A stretch of DNA of 64,000 nt from Rhodococcus sp. ABRD24 (lineage in GTDB: Bacteria; Actinomycetota; Actinomycetes; Mycobacteriales; Mycobacteriaceae): the NCBI RefSeq assembly GCF_004328705.1, contig NZ_CP035319.1, positions 4,836,001 through 4,900,000 of the forward strand, read 5' to 3'. Positions 53,056 through 62,813 of the stretch are shown piece after piece. The position numbers and the translations under genes were made by a program. Each line of letters begins with the position of its first letter. Position 1 is the stretch's first letter. The notes under the pieces are model-generated. The model was not told where the DNA came from. It saw only the letters and a list, made by a program, of their open reading frames with translations, and ran no database searches.

Positions 53056-53987
53056 ATCTTCGGGGTTGGAGGTTCTCCGACTGGAACGTGTCGGAGTGGG
53101 CGACGGACCAGGGTTACGCGGCGGGCTGGCGACTGGTGCGCGCGCTGCCCGATCGCGTAGCCACCGCGCTGTTCGACGCTGGGGCCGACCTGGCCGCCTC
53201 GCGGGGCGGTGGGCCGCAGCAGCTGCGCCGCAATCTGGCCCGTGTGCTGGGCGTGCCGACCGAGGATGTGCCGGCCCATCTGGTCCGAGATTCCCTCCGG
53301 TCCTATGCCCGGTACTGGCGCGAGGCGTTCCGGCTGCCGTCGATGGATCTGGCGGCCACCGCGGCCGCGCTCGACGCGAGCGTGGAAGGCCAGCAGTATC
53401 TCGAGGCCGCGATGGCCCGTGGCCGGGGCGCCGTGATCGCGCTGCCGCACAGTGGCAACTGGGACATGGCCGGTGTGTGGTGTACCCAGAACTGGGGTGG
53501 GCTCTCGACGGTCAACGAACGCCTCAAGCCCGAGTCCTTGTATCGCCGGTTCGTGGAGTACCGCGAAAGCCTCGGCTTCGAGATCTTCCCACTCAGCGGC
53601 GGTGAGCAGCCGCCGTTCGCCGAACTGGCGAAGCGCTTGCGCGAGAACAAAATCGTCTGTCTGCTGGGCGAACGAGACCTGGCGGCGAAGGGCGTGCCGG
53701 TCACGTTCTTCGGCGAGCCGACGCGGATGCCGGCCGGTCCGGCCAAGCTCGCGATCGAGACCGGTGCGGAGCTGTTGCCCGCGCACTGCTGGTTCACCGA
53801 CGGCGGTTGGGGTTTCTCGGTCGGCCCGCCGATCGACGTGTCGGTCGGGCTCGACGCCGCGACGCAGGCGTTGGCCGACCGGTACGCGGCGAACATCGCG
53901 GCGCACCCGGCGGACTGGCACATGCTGCAGCCTTTGTGGATGGACGACTTGTCCGAGGCTCGTCGGGCCCGGATGGAGTCGCAATGA
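53052..53987 (+). CDS. patA: phosphatidylinositol mannoside acyltransferase
   Basis: Acylates the 6-position of mannose in PIM1/PIM2 from acyl-CoA at the inner membrane face. The 311-residue protein belongs to the LPLAT/HtrB family; catalytic H133 and D138 in LPHSGNWDMAG and E207 in LLGERDL match the H-E pair of mycobacterial PatA. An amphipathic N-terminus replaces a true membrane segment. Start overlaps pgsA and stop overlaps pimA. Confidence 0.92.
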   Translation: MNLRGWRFSDWNVSEWATDQGYAAGWRLVRALPDRVATALFDAGADLAASRGGGPQQLRRNLARVLGVPTEDVPAHLVRDSLRSYARYWREAFRLPSMDLAATAAALDASVEGQQYLEAAMARGRGAVIALPHSGNWDMAGVWCTQNWGGLSTVNERLKPESLYRRFVEYRESLGFEIFPLSGGEQPPFAELAKRLRENKIVCLLGERDLAAKGVPVTFFGEPTRMPAGPAKLAIETGAELLPAHCWFTDGGWGFSVGPPIDVSVGLDAATQALADRYAANIAAHPADWHMLQPLWMDDLSEARRARMESQ

Positions 53988-55111
53988 AGATCGGCATGGT
54001 CTGCCCGTACTCGTTCGATGTGCCCGGGGGTGTACAGGCGCACGTCGTCGAACTTGCCGAGGTGCTGATCGAGCGAGGCCACAAGGTGAGTGTGCTCGCG
54101 CCGGCGTCGGAGGGTACCGAGTTGCCCGGCTTCGTGGTCTCGGCGGGGCGTGCGGTTGCGATCCCCTACAACGGTTCGGTGGCTCGCCTGACCTTCGGTC
54201 CGGTCTCCTACGCTCGGGTGCGCCGCTGGATTGCCGACAACGACTTCGACGTCCTGCACATTCACGAGCCCAACGCGCCGAGCCTGTCGATGCTTGCGAT
54301 GAAGATCGCCGAGGGGCCCATCGTCGCCACTTTCCACACGTCGACGACGAAATCCTTGGTGCTCAGCACCTTCCAAGGGGTCCTGCAGCCATACCTGGAG
54401 AAGATCAGCGGGCGGATCGCGGTGTCCGAGCTGGCCCGTCGGTGGCAGGTCGAGTCGCTCGGCTCCGATGCGGTGGAGATCCCGAATGGCGTCGACGTGC
54501 CGGCATTCGCGAATGCCGAACCGCTACCCGGATATCCGCGCCCGGGCAAGACCGTGCTGTTTCTGGGGCGCTACGACGAGTCGCGCAAGGGCATGGCAGT
54601 ACTGCTCGGCGCGCTACCCACGCTGGCCGAGAAGTACCCCGACCTCGAGATCCTCGTGGTGGGCCGCGGTGACGAGGACAGGCTCCGAAAAGATGCCGGC
54701 CGCTACGCCGAGCATCTGCGGCTGCTCGGACAGGTAAGTGACGCCGAGAAGGCGTCGGCCCTGCGTAGTGCCGATGTGTACTGCGCGCCGAATCTCGGCG
54801 GCGAGAGTTTCGGCATCGTGCTCGTCGAGGCGATGGCGGCCGGGACCCCGGTCGTCGCCAGCGAGCTCGACGCATTCCGGAGGGTGCTGCGCGACGGGAC
54901 AGCCGGACTGTTGGTGCCTGTCGGAGATTCGGTTGCCCTTGCCGCGGCCCTCGACGGAGTCCTCGGGGACGTCGGCCGTCGGCGGGCGCTGACCGATGCG
55001 GCGAGCATCGTTGTCGCCGAGTACGACTGGCCGGTGGTCGCCGAGCAGATCCTCCGAGTCTACGAAACCGTCACTGTCGGCGGCTCCGGAGTGAGCGGGG
55101 TTCGCTCGTGA
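53984..55111 (+). CDS. pimA: phosphatidylinositol alpha-mannosyltransferase
   Basis: GT4 glycosyltransferase of 375 residues that transfers mannose from GDP-mannose to the 2-position of inositol in PI, committing PI to PIMs. GT-B fold: the N-domain has YSFDVPGGVQAHVVELAEVL (acceptor loop) and HIHEPNAPS; the C-domain has FLGRYDESRKGM with the nucleotide-contacting Arg and Lys, and GGESFGIVLVEAMAAGTPVVAS with the conserved glutamates. ATG 53984 overlaps the patA stop and TGA overlaps the Nudix gene. Confidence 0.95.
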   Translation: MKIGMVCPYSFDVPGGVQAHVVELAEVLIERGHKVSVLAPASEGTELPGFVVSAGRAVAIPYNGSVARLTFGPVSYARVRRWIADNDFDVLHIHEPNAPSLSMLAMKIAEGPIVATFHTSTTKSLVLSTFQGVLQPYLEKISGRIAVSELARRWQVESLGSDAVEIPNGVDVPAFANAEPLPGYPRPGKTVLFLGRYDESRKGMAVLLGALPTLAEKYPDLEILVVGRGDEDRLRKDAGRYAEHLRLLGQVSDAEKASALRSADVYCAPNLGGESFGIVLVEAMAAGTPVVASELDAFRRVLRDGTAGLLVPVGDSVALAAALDGVLGDVGRRRALTDAASIVVAEYDWPVVAEQILRVYETVTVGGSGVSGVRS

Positions 55112-56124
55112 CCTTCTCCGCGATGACGATCCTGATTCTCGCGCTCGTCGCCGCGGTGATCGCCGTGACCGGGGCCTGGGCTTACGGAACGGCCAATCGG
55201 CTGGACCGCCTGCACGTGCGCTCGGACCTGTCGTGGCTTGCGCTCGATTCGGCGCTGGCCCGGCGTGCGGTCGTGGTGCGGGCCATCGCATCGTCGCTGA
55301 CGTCGACATCGGTGGACGGACGTCGGCTGACTCAGCTGGCCGCCCAAGCGGAACGCGCCGAGCGCGGGCAGCGGGAGCGGGCCGAGAATGCGCTGTCCGG
55401 GGCGCTGAGTGCCCTGGACCTGGACCGGCTACCGCCTCAGCTGGTCGCGGAGCTCGCCGATGCCGAGGCGCGAGTTCTCATCGCTCGGCGGTTCCACAAC
55501 GACGCCGTCCGGGACACTCTCGCGCTGCGGACCCGGCGCCCGGTGCGGTGGCTGCACCTCGGCGGTACCGCACCGCTGCCCACCTACTTCGAAATCGCGG
55601 AGCGTTCGGACCCGTCCGGTCTGGAACTCGACGAGATGCGGACATCGGCCCGGGTGGTGATGCTCGACCAGCGCGGACGGGTCCTGCTGGTGCGCGGCCA
55701 AGATCCGGCGGTTCCGGACGTGTCGTTCTGGTTCACCATCGGCGGCGCCGTCGAGACGGGGGAGAACCTGCGCTCCGCCGCGGTCAGAGAGATCGCGGAG
55801 GAGACCGGTCGCACGGTCGCACCGAATGACTTGCGCGGGCCACTGTGGCGCCGGGTCGCGATCTTCCCATTCGCGGGGGAACTGATCCGTTCCGAGGAAC
55901 TGTTCTTCGCGATGCAGACGGAGGAGTTCGTGCCACACGGCGGCGGATTCACCGAGCTCGAACAGCGCACCATCACCGAGCATCGCTGGTGCACCGGACC
56001 GGAGATCCGCGCGATTCAGGAGAGCGGTGAGGCGGTATATCCGCAGGATCTCGCCGATCTGCTCGAGGAGGCCAATCTCGCAGTGGTCCGTGTGCAGGAT
56101 CCCGAGGTCCGCGCGATCCGCTGA
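55108..56124 (+). CDS. membrane-anchored Nudix hydrolase
   Basis: Two-part protein of 338 residues (Rv2609c relative). One N-terminal membrane helix (about 5-26) is followed by a helical LemA-like region to about 140, then a Nudix domain with a perfect box G212-x5-E218-x7-R226-E227-I-A-E-E-T-G233. Substrate unknown. As the last gene of the PIM operon, with its start inside the pimA stop, it could hydrolyse GDP-mannose or a CDP-linked lipid by-product at the membrane, or clean up damaged nucleotides; that is inference. Confidence 0.88.
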   Translation: MTFSAMTILILALVAAVIAVTGAWAYGTANRLDRLHVRSDLSWLALDSALARRAVVVRAIASSLTSTSVDGRRLTQLAAQAERAERGQRERAENALSGALSALDLDRLPPQLVAELADAEARVLIARRFHNDAVRDTLALRTRRPVRWLHLGGTAPLPTYFEIAERSDPSGLELDEMRTSARVVMLDQRGRVLLVRGQDPAVPDVSFWFTIGGAVETGENLRSAAVREIAEETGRTVAPNDLRGPLWRRVAIFPFAGELIRSEELFFAMQTEEFVPHGGGFTELEQRTITEHRWCTGPEIRAIQESGEAVYPQDLADLLEEANLAVVRVQDPEVRAIR

Positions 56125-56148
56125 TATGACGGTCGCCACAGAAGGCCA

Positions 56149-56170
56149 GCTATCGGACATTGGCTATCGG
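56149..56170 (+). promoter_or_regulatory. direct repeat upstream of pdxS
   Basis: GCTATCGG occurs at 56149-56156 and 56163-56170, 14 bp apart start to start, about 100 bp before the pdxS GTG and ahead of a TAGAAT -10-like element (about 56190-56195). Activator sites of MocR/PdxR regulators are often direct repeats; no such regulator gene is in the window. Confidence 0.4.
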
Positions 56171-56273
56171 CGATGAGGTGTCGGCGTCATAGAATTGCCC
56201 GTGTGCTGCGACGCCACGAGGCCCGCATGCATCAGACATTCACCCGAAGCCGGCCAGAACCCAGGAGTTTGCT

Positions 56274-57206
56274 GTGAGCACCCCCGACACCACCCCCACG
56301 GGATCGTCCCCCGTCGCTTCGCTCGCCCAGGTCGGCACGGCGCGCGTCAAGCGGGGCATGGCCGAGATGCTCAAGGGCGGCGTCATCATGGACGTGGTCA
56401 CCGCTGAGCAGGCCAAGATCGCCGAGGATTCCGGCGCCGTCGCTGTCATGGCGCTCGAGCGCGTCCCGGCCGACATCCGCGCCCAGGGTGGCGTTTCTCG
56501 TATGTCGGATCCCGACATGATCGACAGCATCATCGAGGCCGTGTCGATCCCGGTCATGGCGAAGGCCCGCATCGGCCACTTCGTCGAGGCGCAGATCCTG
56601 CAGTCCCTCGGTGTCGACTACATCGACGAGTCCGAGGTTCTGACCCCGGCCGACTACGAGAACCACATCGACAAGTTCTCGTTCACGGTTCCGTTCGTGT
56701 GTGGCGCCACCAACCTCGGTGAGGCACTGCGCCGTATCAACGAGGGCGCGGCGATGATTCGCTCCAAGGGCGAGGCCGGCACCGGTGACGTCTCCAACGC
56801 CACCACCCACATGCGCAAGATCCGCCAGGAGATCCGCCGCCTGACCTCGTTGCCCGAGGACGAGCTGTACGTCGCCGCCAAGGAGCTGCAGGCCCCGTAC
56901 GATCTCGTCGTCGAGGTCGCCAAGGCGGGCAAGCTGCCCGTCACCCTGTTCACCGCGGGTGGCATCGCCACCCCGGCCGACGCCGCCATGATGATGCAGC
57001 TCGGCGCGGAGGGCGTGTTCGTCGGCTCCGGCATCTTCAAGTCCGGCAACCCGGCCGAGCGTGCCGCCGCGATCGTCAAGGCCACCACCTTCCACGACGA
57101 CCCGGACGTGCTCGCGAAGGTCTCCCGCGGACTCGGCGAGGCCATGGTCGGTATCAACGTCGACGACATCCCGCAGCCGCACCGTCTCGCCGAGCGTGGC
57201 TGGTGA
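56274..57206 (+). CDS. pdxS: pyridoxal 5'-phosphate synthase, PdxS subunit
   Basis: Makes PLP from ribose-5-phosphate, glyceraldehyde-3-phosphate and ammonia supplied by PdxT. The 310-residue TIM barrel is strongly conserved: [33 protein letters not shown] with the lysine that binds ribose phosphate, [24 protein letters not shown] with the second lysine, and [15 protein letters not shown] 56274 follows AGGAG. Unlike most operons, pdxT is 2.9 kb away, with tesB and a transporter between. A terminator follows at once. Confidence 0.96.
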   Translation: MSTPDTTPTGSSPVASLAQVGTARVKRGMAEMLKGGVIMDVVTAEQAKIAEDSGAVAVMALERVPADIRAQGGVSRMSDPDMIDSIIEAVSIPVMAKARIGHFVEAQILQSLGVDYIDESEVLTPADYENHIDKFSFTVPFVCGATNLGEALRRINEGAAMIRSKGEAGTGDVSNATTHMRKIRQEIRRLTSLPEDELYVAAKELQAPYDLVVEVAKAGKLPVTLFTAGGIATPADAAMMMQLGAEGVFVGSGIFKSGNPAERAAAIVKATTFHDDPDVLAKVSRGLGEAMVGINVDDIPQPHRLAERGW

Positions 57207-57232
57207 GCTGAACCCGGTCGACTGAGACCCCT

Positions 57233-57268
57233 GACGCGGTGAGGACCCGATGCGGCCCTCACCGCGTC
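57233..57268 (+). terminator. terminator after pdxS
   Basis: GACGCGGTGAGG (57233-57244), 12-nt loop, CCTCACCGCGTC (57257-57268): perfect 12-bp stem, then TTCATTT, the closest to a U-tract in the window. Confidence 0.85.
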
Positions 57269-57288
57269 TTCATTTGCCCTCCCGTTGC

Positions 57289-57294
57289 TAGCCT
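57289..57294 (+). promoter_or_regulatory. -10 element of tesB
   Basis: TAGCCT fits TANNNT; transcription from about 57301 would give a short leader containing AAAGGGA (57308-57314) before ATG 57319. Confidence 0.45.
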
Positions 57295-57318
57295 GAGCCA
57301 TCGGTGAAAGGGACAGTC

Positions 57319-58137
57319 ATGGCAAAGATCGAGCAGATTCTGGAACTCGAGCGACTCGAGAGGGACATCTTTCGGGGCATCGCAACCGAGACGATGCTTC
57401 CGCGAACATTCGGTGGCCAAGTGGCCGGCCAGGCTCTGGTGTCTGCGGTGCGGACAGTCGATGAACGGTTCCACGTCCATTCGCTGCACGGATACTTCCT
57501 GCGCCCGGGCATTCCGGTGATGCCGATCGTGTACCTGGTGGACCGGGTCCGGGACGGCCGCTCGTTCGTCACCCGGCGGGTCACGGCTGTCCAGGACGGC
57601 CAGGCGATCTTCACGATGTCCGCATCCTTCCACGTCCTCGACCAAGGAATCGAGCACCAGGACGAGATGCCGCCGGTTCCGGATCCCGACGAGTTGCCGG
57701 ACGCGTCGGCGCTCGCCTCGGAGGAACAGTCGTGGGAGTTCCGGGAGTGGGCCGACTGGGATCTGCGCTACGTGCCGGCAGCGCAGATCCCGCGGCGCCG
57801 GGGTGTCCCGGTGCAGCAGCAGGTGTGGTTCCGGTCTCGGGAGGCTCTTCCCGACGATCCTGTCTTCCACATCTGCACCCTTGCGTACATGAGCGACATG
57901 ACGTTGCTTGCGTCGGCCAGCACGATTCACCCGGATACCCCGCTTCAGAGCGCCTCGCTCGATCACGCGCTGTGGTTCATGCGTCCGTTCCGAGCTGACG
58001 ACTGGTTGCTCTACGATCAGTCCTCGCCGTCAGCGGGGTTCGGGCGCGCGCTCACCCAGGGCAGGATCTTCAACCGGCGCGGCGACCTTGTCGCCGCAGT
58101 CGTGCAGGAGGGCCTCACCAGGCAGCTTCGGCACTGA
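57319..58137 (+). CDS. tesB: acyl-CoA thioesterase II
   Basis: Double-hotdog thioesterase of 272 residues releasing fatty acids from acyl-CoA. The first hotdog ends near FSLDQ-equivalent FTMSASFHVL; the second contains YMSDMTLLASA with the catalytic aspartate and SPSAGFGRALTQGRIFNRRG with the conserved glutamine. HSLHGYFLRPG is the family signature. ATG 57319 is set by AAAGGGA upstream. Its last 108 bp overlap the convergent transporter gene. Separately transcribed from pdxS. Confidence 0.92.
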   Translation: MAKIEQILELERLERDIFRGIATETMLPRTFGGQVAGQALVSAVRTVDERFHVHSLHGYFLRPGIPVMPIVYLVDRVRDGRSFVTRRVTAVQDGQAIFTMSASFHVLDQGIEHQDEMPPVPDPDELPDASALASEEQSWEFREWADWDLRYVPAAQIPRRRGVPVQQQVWFRSREALPDDPVFHICTLAYMSDMTLLASASTIHPDTPLQSASLDHALWFMRPFRADDWLLYDQSSPSAGFGRALTQGRIFNRRGDLVAAVVQEGLTRQLRH

Positions 58138-59928
58138 TTGCCTGCGCAGGCGGACGTGACACACGACAGCATCGGTCTCGCGGGTGAGGATCCGGTCCAG
58201 ATCCGTACCCCGACGTCCGGGTAGGACGCGTTGCCATGCGGCCAGCGGATCCAGCGCCCCGATGACCACCACGACTCGATGGTCCGTGTACCGCCTGCGG
58301 ATCCAATCCGCGATCGTGCGTCCCACCGAATGGTCCGGTCCCTCGAGCATCACCAAGGCCACATCCGGATGCCATGCGTCCCATGCCTTTGCGAAGGCGC
58401 GTGCGGAGTCGCCCTCTCCGCAGACGTGGACGGCGACCAGGTTACGTCCCATCGAGATCGCGGCGCCGAGTGCCTCGCGGCTGAGTTCGGAAACCTCCGA
58501 CACGGGCACAATCACGACCGTGTCCTGTGATGTCGGCTGCGGGGGTGTCGTTCCGCGCCGGCGCAGGTCGTCGCCGCGGCGGTAGTCCATCCGGACACGC
58601 TCCATCATCAGCACGAGCAGCGGAAGCGCGACGACGATCAGCCAGGCTCCCTCGGTGAACTTCATCGATGCCGTGACGACGGCTGCGACAGCGGTGAGGA
58701 CGCCGCCGAAGCCGTTGAGCGCGGTGCGCAGGCGCCAACCGGGTGACCGGATTGCGCGCCAGTGACGCACGAGCCCGAACTGCGCGAGCGTGAATCCAAC
58801 GAAGACGCCGATTGCGAACAAGGGCACCAGGGCGTTCATACTGCCGCCGGCGCCGACCAGCAGGATGGCCGCGAAGACGGCGAGCGTGAGGACTCCGAAC
58901 CGGTAGACCTCACGTGGTGAGCGCGCCGCGAAACGGTGCGGCAGGCAGTCGTCATCTGCCAGGAGGCGCAGCAGCGTCGGCAGTCCGCCGAACGATGTGT
59001 TCGCCGCGAGTGCGAGCAGCACCACCGTCGCGAATTGCACTACATAGAAGGGGATCCCACTGCCCAGCGAGGCCTCGGCCAGTTGGGAGAGCACCGTGCT
59101 GCCCTCGACCGGGTGGATGTCGAACTTCTCGATGAGCACGGCGAGGCCGAGCAGCATGGTGCCGAGTAGCACGCCGAGCGTGACCTCGGTGCGCTGTGCG
59201 GTTCGGACGGGATTCCGGAAACTCGGTACCGCGTTCGCGATCGCCTCGACGCCGGTGAGGGCCGCGCACCCGCTCGAGAAGGCCTTGAGCAGCAGCAGAA
59301 CTCCCACTGTGGTGGTGTTGGCGGCAATCGCGTCGCCCTGGGCGATCGTGAGCGGCTCGGAACGCAGGAGTCCGGCGACGATCACCGTGGCGATACTCAG
59401 CACGAAGATCACGGTCGGCAGCATGAACGCCCTGGCACTGTAGGAGATGCCGTACAGGTTCAGCACGGTCACCCCGGCGAGGATGCCGATGCAGATCCAG
59501 GTCGTGTACGGCAGCAGTTCCGGGACAGCCGATGTGAGCGCAGCGACGCCGGCGGCGATCGAGACCGCGACGTTGAGGATGTAGTCGACGACGAGGGACG
59601 CCGCGGCGGTGAGACCGGCGCGGTGCCCGAGCCGCGCCTTGGCGACAGCGTATGCGCCGCCGCCCTGGGGGAAGGCGGCAATGAGTTGCCGATAGGAGGC
59701 GACGAGGAACGCGAGCAGGACGGCGATCGCGATGGTGACGGGGACCGTGAAGCCCAAGCCCGCACTTCCGGCGGCGGCGAGGACAAGGACCACGGCCTCC
59801 GGACCGTACGACACCGACGCCATGGCGTCGAGCGACAGACCGGAGAGGCCAGTGGCCACAGTCAGTTTCTGCTTGATGGATCGGCGGTCGGCCGACACCA
59901 GGTTCGGAAGGGGATCGGTAGTGGTCAC
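58030..59928 (-). CDS. KimA-type transporter (second copy)
   Basis: APC-superfamily protein of 632 residues, about 12 helices plus a cytoplasmic universal-stress-like C-terminal domain (from about 490). It shares blocks with the gene at 8293 and with Bacillus KimA: SVSYGPEAVV, FPQGGGAYAVAK, VVDYILNVAVSIAAG, KAFSSGCAALTGVEAIANAVPSFRNP, LAANTSFGGLP. The terminal ILHNQSAL motif of KimA is missing, so it may be a divergent paralogue with another cation or amino-acid substrate. GTG 59928. Divergent from pdxT by 175 bp; its 3' end overlaps tesB by 108 bp. Confidence 0.82.
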   Translation of the reverse strand: MTTTDPLPNLVSADRRSIKQKLTVATGLSGLSLDAMASVSYGPEAVVLVLAAAGSAGLGFTVPVTIAIAVLLAFLVASYRQLIAAFPQGGGAYAVAKARLGHRAGLTAAASLVVDYILNVAVSIAAGVAALTSAVPELLPYTTWICIGILAGVTVLNLYGISYSARAFMLPTVIFVLSIATVIVAGLLRSEPLTIAQGDAIAANTTTVGVLLLLKAFSSGCAALTGVEAIANAVPSFRNPVRTAQRTEVTLGVLLGTMLLGLAVLIEKFDIHPVEGSTVLSQLAEASLGSGIPFYVVQFATVVLLALAANTSFGGLPTLLRLLADDDCLPHRFAARSPREVYRFGVLTLAVFAAILLVGAGGSMNALVPLFAIGVFVGFTLAQFGLVRHWRAIRSPGWRLRTALNGFGGVLTAVAAVVTASMKFTEGAWLIVVALPLLVLMMERVRMDYRRGDDLRRRGTTPPQPTSQDTVVIVPVSEVSELSREALGAAISMGRNLVAVHVCGEGDSARAFAKAWDAWHPDVALVMLEGPDHSVGRTIADWIRRRYTDHRVVVVIGALDPLAAWQRVLPGRRGTDLDRILTRETDAVVCHVRLRRQSVPKLPGEALLHDCGDKVAAPVEDPALGERAPEPR

Positions 59929-60103
59929 GGCGCTATCGTCGGTAGTGCGGTGGCATCGGGTCGATACCGTTGACGAGTCGTTGACGCCGATTCGGAATGT
60001 CCATACGGTTCCGGAACGGAGCCGATGCGGCAGGGGTCGCCGGATCGGCAGCTGATAGCGTTTTGCGAATTCAACACCGTCGAACAGTGCAGGATTCTCA
60101 CTC

Positions 60104-60709
60104 GTGGCAAATCAACCGACAATCGGCGTGCTCGCACTGCAGGGCGACGTTCGTGAACATCTCGCAGCGCTCGAATCCAGTGGGGCTCGGGGGATCGGTG
60201 TGCGCAGGCTGTCGGAACTCGAATCTGTGGACGGCCTGGTCATTCCGGGCGGGGAGTCGACGACGATGAGCCGCCTGCTCTCCGTGTTCGATCTGCTCGA
60301 GCCGTTGCGGGCCCGTTTGAAGGCCGGCATGCCCGCGTACGGTTCGTGTGCGGGCATGATCCTTCTGGCGAGCGAGATCCTCGATACCCGCCCGGATGCG
60401 CAACATCTCGACGGACTCGATATCACTGTGCGCCGCAACGCATTCGGTCGTCAGGTCGATTCGTTCGAATCGGACCTGGAGTTCGCGGGTATCGAGGGCG
60501 GCCCGGTGCGGGCCGTGTTCATTCGCGCGCCGTGGGTCGAACGCGTCGGTGACGACGTGGAGGTTCTTGCCCGGGTGCCGGAAGGCCCCGCTGCCGGACA
60601 CATCGTCGGCGTGCGGCAAGGACCTGTTCTGGCCACCTCGTTCCACCCGGAGGTCACCGGTGACCGACGCGTACACGGGTTGTTCGTGGACATGGTGCGG
60701 CGGAACTGA
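60104..60709 (+). CDS. pdxT: pyridoxal 5'-phosphate synthase, PdxT glutaminase subunit
   Basis: Class I glutamine amidotransferase of 201 residues giving ammonia to PdxS. The catalytic triad is C82 in GSCAGM, H181 and E183 in FHPEVTGD; the oxyanion strand is IPGGESTTM (47-55). GTG 60104 follows a weak AGGA. It converges on the mycolyltransferase gene with a 27-bp gap. Separation from pdxS matches the mycobacterial order pdxS-tesB-pdxT, here with a transporter gene added. Confidence 0.95.
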   Translation: MANQPTIGVLALQGDVREHLAALESSGARGIGVRRLSELESVDGLVIPGGESTTMSRLLSVFDLLEPLRARLKAGMPAYGSCAGMILLASEILDTRPDAQHLDGLDITVRRNAFGRQVDSFESDLEFAGIEGGPVRAVFIRAPWVERVGDDVEVLARVPEGPAAGHIVGVRQGPVLATSFHPEVTGDRRVHGLFVDMVRRN

Positions 60710-60736
60710 CCTCGCACTGCGAAGGGTTGTCGAGCG

Positions 60737-61717
60737 TCACCACGCGTTGAGCGCGTCCAGGATCTGCGGCCGGGACTTCCACAGCTCCTCGGACCAGTAG
60801 GCCCACGAGTGGGTTCCGGCGTTGGTGAAATCGAACGTCGCGGGGATTCCGAGGGAGTTCAGCCGTAGCTGGAACGCCCGCGTGTTCGCCAGTGCAAGCG
60901 CCTCGAGCCCCATCGCGTTGGAGGTGTTGAACGAGCCGACAGAGCCGACCGGTCGGTCGAACTCGCCCAGCAGTCCGTTCCCTGAAGAGATGTAGAGCGA
61001 GAGCCCGCGTAGCTGCGGGGCGAATACGAACGGGTCGTTGCGCAGCCACGCCTTGCTCCACGGCGGACCCCACATCGAGTCGACGTTGAAACCACCCGCG
61101 TCGATCATCGCGATGCGGATCGCCTCGCGCATGCCGGGCGCCGAGATGTTGAGGTAACCGGAGAACGAGCCCGCATATCTGAACTGGTCCCGGTGGTACG
61201 CGGCGAGGGTCAGTGCCGCCGAGCCGCCCATCGACAGGCCGGTCACCGCGTTGTTGGTGCGGGACACGCCGCGCGTCGCGAGGTAGGCGGGGAGTTCCTG
61301 GGTCAGGAACGTCTCCCACTTGTAGGTGACCTGCTGACCGTTGAAGTTACTGGGCGCGTACCAGTCCGAGTAGAAGCTGGACTGCCCGCCGACCGGCATC
61401 ACCAGGGTGATGTCGTCGTTGCGGAACTGCTCCAGTGCATTGGTCTCGAACGACCAGGCGTTGCGGTCGTTGCGGGCGCGTAGTCCGTCGAGCAGGTACA
61501 GCGCTGCGTTGCCACCGCGTGCCGCCCACTGGATCTGGACCTTGATCGGCCCCATGCTGGACGTGACGAAGACCTCCTCGTAGCCGCCGGCGGGCGCTGC
61601 CGATGCGGCCGTGGTCCCGGCGAACGTGCCGAACATGGGCAGCGTGAGCGCCGCCACGGCGATACCGGCCAGTCGTTGCTTGAGTCGCTTCGACAGCCTC
61701 GGCCGATGGATCCGCAT
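60737..61717 (-). CDS. antigen-85-type mycolyltransferase/esterase
   Basis: Secreted alpha/beta hydrolase of 326 residues. A signal peptide (about 1-40, ending TAASA) is followed by a PF00756 domain with nucleophile S162 in GLSMGGSAAL, the Ag85 block YAGSFSGYLN (181-190), and H303 in GTHSWAYW. It probably transfers mycolic acid between trehalose monomycolates or onto arabinogalactan. ATG 61717 with GAGGCG upstream. It is inserted between pdxT and yebC, which are adjacent in mycobacteria. Confidence 0.92.
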   Translation of the reverse strand: MRIHRPRLSKRLKQRLAGIAVAALTLPMFGTFAGTTAASAAPAGGYEEVFVTSSMGPIKVQIQWAARGGNAALYLLDGLRARNDRNAWSFETNALEQFRNDDITLVMPVGGQSSFYSDWYAPSNFNGQQVTYKWETFLTQELPAYLATRGVSRTNNAVTGLSMGGSAALTLAAYHRDQFRYAGSFSGYLNISAPGMREAIRIAMIDAGGFNVDSMWGPPWSKAWLRNDPFVFAPQLRGLSLYISSGNGLLGEFDRPVGSVGSFNTSNAMGLEALALANTRAFQLRLNSLGIPATFDFTNAGTHSWAYWSEELWKSRPQILDALNAW

Positions 61718-62007
61718 AGGTTCGCCTCTTTCCCCCAACGATGCGGCATCGTTCCTGTAGCGCCCCCGCGCACTGTGCCGTCACGTCGTCGTCGATGTTC
61801 TAGGAAGGGTCCATTGCCGCAGACGGAGTGTCCGCCGAATGCGGCAACATCTATCGGATCGTGACCTTTCCGGGGAGTCCGGTGTACTGGATGCGTGTAC
61901 TGGGGGCGGTGTACAGGTAGCATCGACGATCCGACAGTTGTGCAGCCGATTCGCCTGGGATTTGCCCCCATCTACCCGTGGCAGGCTGCAGGAAGGGGCT
62001 CCCACAC

Positions 62008-62760
62008 ATGAGCGGCCACTCCAAATGGGCCACCACCAAGCACAAGAAGGCTGTGATCGACGCCAAGCGCGGCAAAGCCTTCGCGAAGCTGGTCAAGAAT
62101 ATCGAGGTGGCGGCTCGTATCGGTGGCGGCGATCCTACGGGCAACCCGACGCTGCACGACGCGATCCAGAAGGCCAAGAAGACCTCGGTCCCGAACGACA
62201 ACATCGAGCGTGCGCGCAAGCGTGGTGCCGGCGAGGAAGCGGGCGGCGCGGACTGGCAGACCATCATGTACGAGGGTTACGGGCCCAATGGCGTCGCGGT
62301 CTTGATCGAATGCCTCACCGACAACCGCAATCGTGCAGCCGGCGAGGTTCGCACCGCGATGACCCGCAACGGCGGCAACATGGCGGATCCGGGATCTGTC
62401 TCGTACCTGTTCTCCCGCAAGGGCGTCGTGGTGCTCGAGAAGAACGGGCGAACCGAAGACGATCTGCTCGAGATCGTGCTCGAAGCGGGTGCCGAGGAGA
62501 TCAATGATCTCGGTGAGGAGTTCGAGATCGTCTGCGAGGCAGGCGATCTGATCCCCGTGCGTACCGCGCTGGTCGAGGCGGGGGTGGACTACGAGTCCGC
62601 CGATCCGGACTTCCGTGCCTCGGTCGAGGTTCCGGTCGATGTCGAGGGCGCGCGCAAGGTCTTCAAGCTCGTCGACGCCCTCGAGGAGTCCGACGACGTC
62701 CAGAACGTCTACACCAACATCGATATCTCGGACGAGATCCTCGCGGAGCTCGACGCCTGA
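62008..62760 (+). CDS. yebC: YebC/TACO1-family translation or regulatory protein
   Basis: Conserved cytoplasmic protein of 250 residues: [21 protein letters not shown] start, [18 protein letters not shown], and [15 protein letters not shown]. YebC-family proteins were long called transcription regulators; recent work shows relief of ribosome stalling at proline stretches. ATG 62008 with GGAAGGGG upstream. Ends 95 bp before ruvC, the usual neighbour. Confidence 0.95.
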   Translation: MSGHSKWATTKHKKAVIDAKRGKAFAKLVKNIEVAARIGGGDPTGNPTLHDAIQKAKKTSVPNDNIERARKRGAGEEAGGADWQTIMYEGYGPNGVAVLIECLTDNRNRAAGEVRTAMTRNGGNMADPGSVSYLFSRKGVVVLEKNGRTEDDLLEIVLEAGAEEINDLGEEFEIVCEAGDLIPVRTALVEAGVDYESADPDFRASVEVPVDVEGARKVFKLVDALEESDDVQNVYTNIDISDEILAELDA

Positions 62761-62813
62761 TCGCGGCCCAGCCTCGGCTGCGTGTCGCTGCACCACTTGC
62801 GCCCATCTCCCGC

